This document shows positions 13,385 to 16,467 of a stretch of 16,467 bases of DNA, one piece after another (within the stretch, counting starts at the first letter, position 1; every line of letters starts with the position of its first letter). Source of the DNA: DAHUYF01 sp035509275 (GTDB taxonomy: Bacteria > Pseudomonadota > Alphaproteobacteria > ATCC43930 > CGMCC-115725); NCBI GenBank assembly GCA_035509275.1, contig DATJLU010000123.1, positions 1 through 16,467 of the forward strand, in the 5' to 3' direction. A program made the translations under genes and the position numbers. The notes under the pieces were generated by a model. The model did not search any database. It was given only the letters and a program-made list of their open reading frames with translations, and had not been told where the DNA came from.

Positions 13385-15295
13385 ATGGCGCATACCACAG
13401 TGAACGGCAGCCCGACGGCCTCTGAGAAGATGCGCCAGGGCCTGGTCATCGGCGCGCTTGGCGTCGTCTATGGCGATATCGGCACCTCGCCGCTTTACAC
13501 CATCAAGCAATGCTTCGAAGACGCGCACAGCGTGACGCAAAGCTCGGTGCTGGGCATCCTGTCGCTGGTCGCCTGGGCGCTGTTCATCACCGTCACGCTC
13601 AAATACGTCATCGTCATCATGCGCGCCGACAACCGCGGCGAGGGCGGCATTCTGGCGCTCACGGCGCTGGCGTTGCGGGCCACAGGACGGGGCTCCCAGG
13701 CCTATGGCTGGATCCTGGCCGCCGGGCTGGTCGGCGCCGCCCTGTTCTATGGCGACGGCGTCATCACGCCGGCGATCTCCGTGCTGTCGGCCGTCGAGGG
13801 GCTCAAAGTCGCAACGCCGCTCTTCGAGCCCTACATCCTGCCGATTACCCTGGTGCTGCTCGGCATACTCTTTCTGGTGCAACGCAGCGGTACGGGACGG
13901 GTCGGCGGCTTCTTCGGCCCGGTGACCGCGGTCTGGTTCGTCGCCATCGCCGTGCTCGGCGGCGTCGAAGTCTTCCGCAATCCGCGCATCCTGCTCGCCC
14001 TCGACCCGCTCTACGGGCTCACCTTCTTCGTCGCCGATCCGCGCCGCGGCTTCATCCTGCTCGGCGCCGTCGTGCTCGCGGTCACCGGCGCCGAAGCGCT
14101 CTACGCCGATATGGGGCACTTTGGCGCGTCCCCGATCCGCCGCGCCTGGCTCTACTTCGTCTTTCCTGCCTTGCTGCTCAACTATTTCGGGCAGGGGGCG
14201 CTTCTCCTCGGGGCGCATGGGCCGGCGGCGATCCAGCGCGTGCTCGACAATCCCTTCTACCGGCTCGCGCCCGATTGGGCGCTCTATCCGCTGGTCATTC
14301 TCGCCTCGGCAGCAACCATTATCGCCTCGCAGGCGGTGATCTCGGGCGCGTTCTCGATGACGCGGCAGGCGGTGCAGCTTGGCTATCTGCCCCGGCTCGA
14401 GATCCGCCACACCTCCGAGCAGGAGATCGGCCAGATTTACGTCCCCCGGGTCAACCTGCTGCTGCTCATTGCGGTCGCGGGCCTGGTGCTTGGCTTCCGC
14501 TCCTCCGACAATCTCGGCGCCGCCTATGGCATCGCCGTCACCGGCACCATGAGCATCACCACGGTCCTGGCGCTCGTCTACATGTACGGCGTGCGCCGGT
14601 GGAATCCCGGGCTTGCGGCGCTGCTCTTCGGCTTCTTCCTCACCATCGACCTCGCCTTCTTCGCCGCCAATATGCTGAAGATCGAGGAAGGCGGCTGGTT
14701 TCCGCTGGTCGTCGCCGCCGCGGTCTATGTCGTCATGACCACCTGGCGCTCGGGCCGCCAGATGCTGCAGCGCGAGCGCGAGCGCGACGCGCTGCCGGTG
14801 CAAACCTTCATTGCGACACTTCGCCCCGGGCGGCCGCCGCGGGTTCCCGGCACCTCGGTCTTCATGACCGGCAACATCTCGAACGTGCCCAACGCGCTCC
14901 TCCATAACCTCAAGCACAACAAGGTGTTGCACGAGCGGGTCGTGCTCATGACGGTGCAGACCGAGGACATCCCTCATGTCGGTGACGATCAACGCCTCGA
15001 GATCCGACACCTCGACCAGAATATCCACACCATCACGTTGCATTATGGCTTCATCGACCAACCCAACATCCCGCGCGCGCTGGCGCAATGCCGCGCCATG
15101 CAGTTCCATTTCAACCTGCTCGAAACCTCGTTCTTTGTCGGCCGCGAGAAGCTGGTAGCCGGCAAGGGCACCGGCCTATGGCTCTGGCGCAAGCGGCTTT
15201 TCATCTTTCTCTCCAACAGCATGCTGGACGCCACCGAGTTCTTCCGCATTCCGACGAACCGGGTCATCGAGCTCGGCGGCCAGATCGAGCTCTGA
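13385..15295 (+). CDS. kup: Potassium uptake protein Kup (KUP/HAK/KT family)
   Basis: The 636-residue inner-membrane protein (E. coli Kup 622) imports K+ with protons. The signature GVVYGDIGTSPLY is at residues 26-38 in the first helix, followed by the family's ADNRGEGGILAL (80-91) and ALFYGDGVITPAISVLSA near 119-136. About twelve hydrophobic helices reach to around residue 455. A cytoplasmic C-terminal domain follows with TSVFMTG, the HNLKHNKVLHE segment and a terminal SMLDATEFFRIPTNRVIELGGQIEL-type end, all typical of Kup. The ATG at 13385 has GGAG at 13371-13374 (10-nt gap) and another GGAG too close at 13379-13382. The gene appears monocistronic; the next gene starts 152 bp later. No truncation or frameshift is seen. 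Confidence 0.97.
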   Translation: MAHTTVNGSPTASEKMRQGLVIGALGVVYGDIGTSPLYTIKQCFEDAHSVTQSSVLGILSLVAWALFITVTLKYVIVIMRADNRGEGGILALTALALRATGRGSQAYGWILAAGLVGAALFYGDGVITPAISVLSAVEGLKVATPLFEPYILPITLVLLGILFLVQRSGTGRVGGFFGPVTAVWFVAIAVLGGVEVFRNPRILLALDPLYGLTFFVADPRRGFILLGAVVLAVTGAEALYADMGHFGASPIRRAWLYFVFPALLLNYFGQGALLLGAHGPAAIQRVLDNPFYRLAPDWALYPLVILASAATIIASQAVISGAFSMTRQAVQLGYLPRLEIRHTSEQEIGQIYVPRVNLLLLIAVAGLVLGFRSSDNLGAAYGIAVTGTMSITTVLALVYMYGVRRWNPGLAALLFGFFLTIDLAFFAANMLKIEEGGWFPLVVAAAVYVVMTTWRSGRQMLQRERERDALPVQTFIATLRPGRPPRVPGTSVFMTGNISNVPNALLHNLKHNKVLHERVVLMTVQTEDIPHVGDDQRLEIRHLDQNIHTITLHYGFIDQPNIPRALAQCRAMQFHFNLLETSFFVGREKLVAGKGTGLWLWRKRLFIFLSNSMLDATEFFRIPTNRVIELGGQIEL

Positions 15296-15447
15296 CGCCG
15301 CGGCGACGCCGAATTTCTACTTTCGGTTGTGTAAAATCTTCGCTTTGCGGCATGAGCTCGCGAACTTTGTCTTTCCTCATCCGTTGGTCCCTTTAGCGCC
15401 GGCGCCCACGGGACGCCGGGGGTCGCACGGTCAGTGAGGAATGAGCT
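15296..15447 (+). promoter_or_regulatory. kup / DUF6197-like spacer: possible promoter and leader hairpin
   Basis: A locally AT-rich stretch (15312-15345) contains TAAAAT at 15332-15337, a 5/6 match to a -10 hexamer, but with no good -35 at 16-18 bp. CGCCGCGGCG (15296-15305) directly after the kup stop is self-complementary but has no proper loop. A leader hairpin, CCGGCG (15399-15404) with CGCCGG (15414-15419), lies shortly before the next ribosome binding site. The small downstream gene may therefore have its own promoter. Confidence 0.35.
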
Positions 15448-15855
15448 ATGCCCTTCGACGGTACCGGCTATGAGGGCCGCATCGAGGCCCTGGACAAGAT
15501 GGACAAGGTCATCGATCTGCTGGCCCGCGAGGATCGCTGGTGCAAGCAGCAGCTGCGGTCCTATGACGGGCGCCGCTGCATTCTCGGCGCGATGATGGCC
15601 GCGGATGCGACGATCGCGCTGAAGGAGCCGATCCTGCTGGCGATCAAGCAGGTTACCGGCCGCGATTACCTGCGGATCGAGATGTTCAACGATCATCCGC
15701 TCACCACCCACGCGTTGGTGGTGCGGGTGCTGACTCAGGCGCGCGAGAACATCATCAACGGCGTCGCCGAGCGGGCGCTCGTCCCGGCATCGGCGGCCTC
15801 GGGCACCTGGCTCGGAGGCTCGTTGAAGACGCGGCTGCGCCGCCTCTTCGCTTAG
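15448..15855 (+). CDS. Small hypothetical protein, DUF6197-like
   Basis: This 135-residue protein of unknown function has a good start: GAGGA at 15436-15440, a 7-nt gap, then ATG. A nearer out-of-frame ATG at 15441 is rejected. It is mostly alpha-helical by composition, with no signal peptide or membrane segment. An N-terminal helix (11-40) leads to a GRRCILGAMMAAD stretch (41-53), then MFNDHPLTTH (79-88), a helix with VLTQARENI (94-102) and a basic tail (KTRLRRLFA). The W-C/GRRCxxGA...FND pattern resembles DUF6197, small proteins often found as orphans and of unknown role. The match is from memory of the pattern and is moderate. It follows kup but is probably separately transcribed, and is followed by strong hairpins. 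Confidence 0.85.
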   Translation: MPFDGTGYEGRIEALDKMDKVIDLLAREDRWCKQQLRSYDGRRCILGAMMAADATIALKEPILLAIKQVTGRDYLRIEMFNDHPLTTHALVVRVLTQARENIINGVAERALVPASAASGTWLGGSLKTRLRRLFA

Positions 15856-15876
15856 CCGCGGCAGCGTCCCCGGCGA

Positions 15877-15899
15877 CAGCGCCCGCCCCGCGGGCGCTG
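15877..15899 (+). terminator. Strong GC hairpin after the DUF6197-like gene
   Basis: CAGCGCCCG (15877-15885) pairs perfectly with CGGGCGCTG (15891-15899) around a 5-nt loop, 21 bp after the stop codon. The following CGCCTTGCCTCT is pyrimidine-rich but not a true T tract, so it may act in mRNA stability or as a weak terminator. A minor stem, GTGCC/GGCAC (15912-15916 / 15923-15927), follows. Confidence 0.5.
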
Positions 15900-15953
15900 C
15901 GCCTTGCCTCTGTGCCGTCGCAGGCACGAACGCGTAACGCCATCGCAGCTATT

Positions 15954-15983
15954 GCGCGGCCACAACAGGCCGCGCTTTGCTTT
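15954..15983 (+). terminator. Probable intrinsic terminator
   Basis: GCGCGGCC (15954-15961) pairs perfectly with GGCCGCGC (15968-15975) around ACAACA, and is followed at once by TTTGCTTT (15976-15983). This is the best intrinsic-terminator shape in the window. It would stop transcription from the DUF6197-like gene and insulate the alcohol dehydrogenase promoter. Confidence 0.65.
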
Positions 15984-16055
15984 GCGCGCAGAGCGGCCGC
16001 GCATCGCGCCCTGATCCTGCCCGGCGCCACCCTTACACGGCTTTAACCAACGCGA

Positions 16056-16069
16056 TTGATCTCGATCAA
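16056..16069. promoter_or_regulatory. FNR/FixK-type binding site TTGAT-N4-ATCAA
   Basis: TTGAT (16056-16060), CTCG, ATCAA (16065-16069) is a perfect match to the FNR/Anr/FixK consensus, centred at 16062.5 and 93 bp upstream of the GTG start of the alcohol dehydrogenase. In alphaproteobacteria such sites are used by FnrL- or FixK-like regulators under low oxygen. Confidence 0.8.
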
Positions 16070-16091
16070 AGACCGCCGCCGCTGCGGCGCC

Positions 16092-16097
16092 CCATCA
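16092..16097 (+). promoter_or_regulatory. Possible -10 element (CATCAT) of an FNR-class II promoter
   Basis: CATCAT matches 4 of 6 positions of TATAAT. Its spacing would put the transcription start near 16104, exactly where a class II activator centred at -41.5 is expected relative to the FNR box. This is inference from spacing and a weak hexamer. Confidence 0.35.
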
Positions 16098-16161
16098 TGC
16101 TGTCCATCGTTCGGCCCACGCCGGGACCCGTCTCACCCATGCCATTGCCAGGAGGCCAATC

Positions 16162-16467
16162 GTGAAGGCACTCGTTTATCAAGCGCCGGGGCGGAAGGCG
16201 CTCGAAGAGCGCCCGATCCCGGAGATCGCAGCGCCGACCGACGCTATCGTGAAGATCGTCAAGACGACGATCTGCGGCACCGATCTCCACATCTTGAAGG
16301 GTGATGTCGCGACCTGCGTAGCGCCCCGCATCCTCGGGCATGAGGGCGTTGGCATCGTCGCCAAAGCCGGCCCGGGGGTGACGACCTTTCGGCCGGGCGA
16401 CCGCGTGCTGATCTCTTGCATCTCGGCGTGCGGCCGATGCGCTTATTGCCGCCGCGGGATGTACTCC
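16162..16467 (+). CDS. Zinc-dependent alcohol dehydrogenase, N-terminal 102 residues (3' truncated by window)
   Basis: A GTG start at 16162 with AGGAGG at 16150-16155 and a 6-nt gap opens a frame that runs to the window end. It encodes the N-terminal catalytic domain of a medium-chain dehydrogenase/reductase. The catalytic-zinc motifs are TICGTDLH (36-43, C38) and GHEGVGIV (59-66, H60/E61). The structural-zinc Cys cluster has begun (C90, C93, C96), with the fourth Cys expected just past the edge. PGDRVLISC (78-86) is typical. Such enzymes interconvert alcohols or aldehydes with NAD(P)H in the cytoplasm; the substrate is not decided by this part. The NAD-binding Rossmann half lies outside the window. 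The FNR-type box upstream suggests induction under low oxygen, fitting a fermentative or redox-balancing role. Confidence 0.92.
   Translation, partial: MKALVYQAPGRKALEERPIPEIAAPTDAIVKIVKTTICGTDLHILKGDVATCVAPRILGHEGVGIVAKAGPGVTTFRPGDRVLISCISACGRCAYCRRGMYS

Larger units (their letters stand above)
15856..16161. other. 306-bp regulatory gap between the DUF6197-like gene and the alcohol dehydrogenase
   Basis: The left half (15877-15983) holds three successive hairpins that end in a probable terminator. The right half holds an FNR-type box (16056-16069), a possible -10 and a leader of roughly 60 nt before the GTG start. No conserved ORF is seen in the gap. Confidence 0.6.

Noticed and set aside
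13331..15109. 592-codon open frame on the minus strand opposite kup
   Set aside because: It is highly charged and His/Arg/Glu-rich with no family resemblance, and mirrors the membrane-protein codons of kup; a GC-rich shadow frame.
15296..15311. Self-complementary CGCCGCGGCG / CGGCGACGCCG after kup considered as a terminator
   Set aside because: The palindromes have loops of zero or one base and only a short AATTT after them, so a stable terminator hairpin is unlikely.
1..16467. Mobile element, CRISPR array, prophage or defence island
   Set aside because: No transposase, integrase, spaced direct repeats, tRNA-linked attachment site or clear compositional break was seen; all main genes belong to common chromosomal families.

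Overview
The window is a GC-rich stretch of bacterial chromosome, almost fully coding, with no rRNA, tRNA, CRISPR array, insertion sequence or phage gene that I can see. The gene content suggests an alphaproteobacterium, perhaps Rhodospirillales or Hyphomicrobiales: a PrkA/YeaH/SpoVR module, a ferritin-like/CCC1 fusion, a DUF1194 VWA protein, HrpB, Kup and an FNR/FixK-type TTGAT-N4-ATCAA site. The lineage is an inference from family content and codon use, not a proof.

Layout. Positions 1-3082 (+) hold the 3' end of prkA, then yeaH (DUF444/UPF0229), then a SpoVR/YcgB gene. They are packed as one operon, with a TGATG stop/start junction between the last two. Its last stop codon overlaps, inside a CTAG tetramer, the stop of a convergent MFS transporter gene (3079-4338, -). 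Further minus-strand genes follow: a LasC-like FAD-dependent monooxygenase/epoxidase (4593-5993) and msrB (6174-6569). Divergent from msrB is a ferritin-like/CCC1 (VIT1) iron or manganese transporter fusion with a TTG start (6700-7830, +). Next come a small DUF1330 gene (-) and a divergent VOC/glyoxalase-fold gene (+). The VOC gene meets a convergent secreted DUF1194 VWA protein gene (-) across a 93-bp spacer that carries two strong palindromes.

The second half holds hrpB (9648-12182, +), a convergent GpdQ-like class III phosphodiesterase (12195-13016, -), a 368-bp gap, kup (13385-15295, +) and a small DUF6197-like protein (15448-15855, +). A hairpin-rich, terminator-like spacer then leads to a perfect FNR-type box. 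The last gene is a zinc-dependent alcohol dehydrogenase that starts at 16162 (GTG) and runs off the window.

Biologically this is mainly a housekeeping and stress-response neighbourhood. PrkA/YeaH/SpoVR is a general stress and starvation module. MsrB and the ferritin/CCC1 protein both deal with oxidative damage or metal load and share a divergent promoter region. Kup handles potassium. The terminal alcohol dehydrogenase looks oxygen-regulated. I found no convincing new multi-gene defence or biosynthetic system. The points most worth following are the FNR-type promoter, the structured element at 8689-8756, the palindromic candidate operators at 6072 and 6647, the orphan LasC-like oxygenase and the unexplained DUF6197-like gene.
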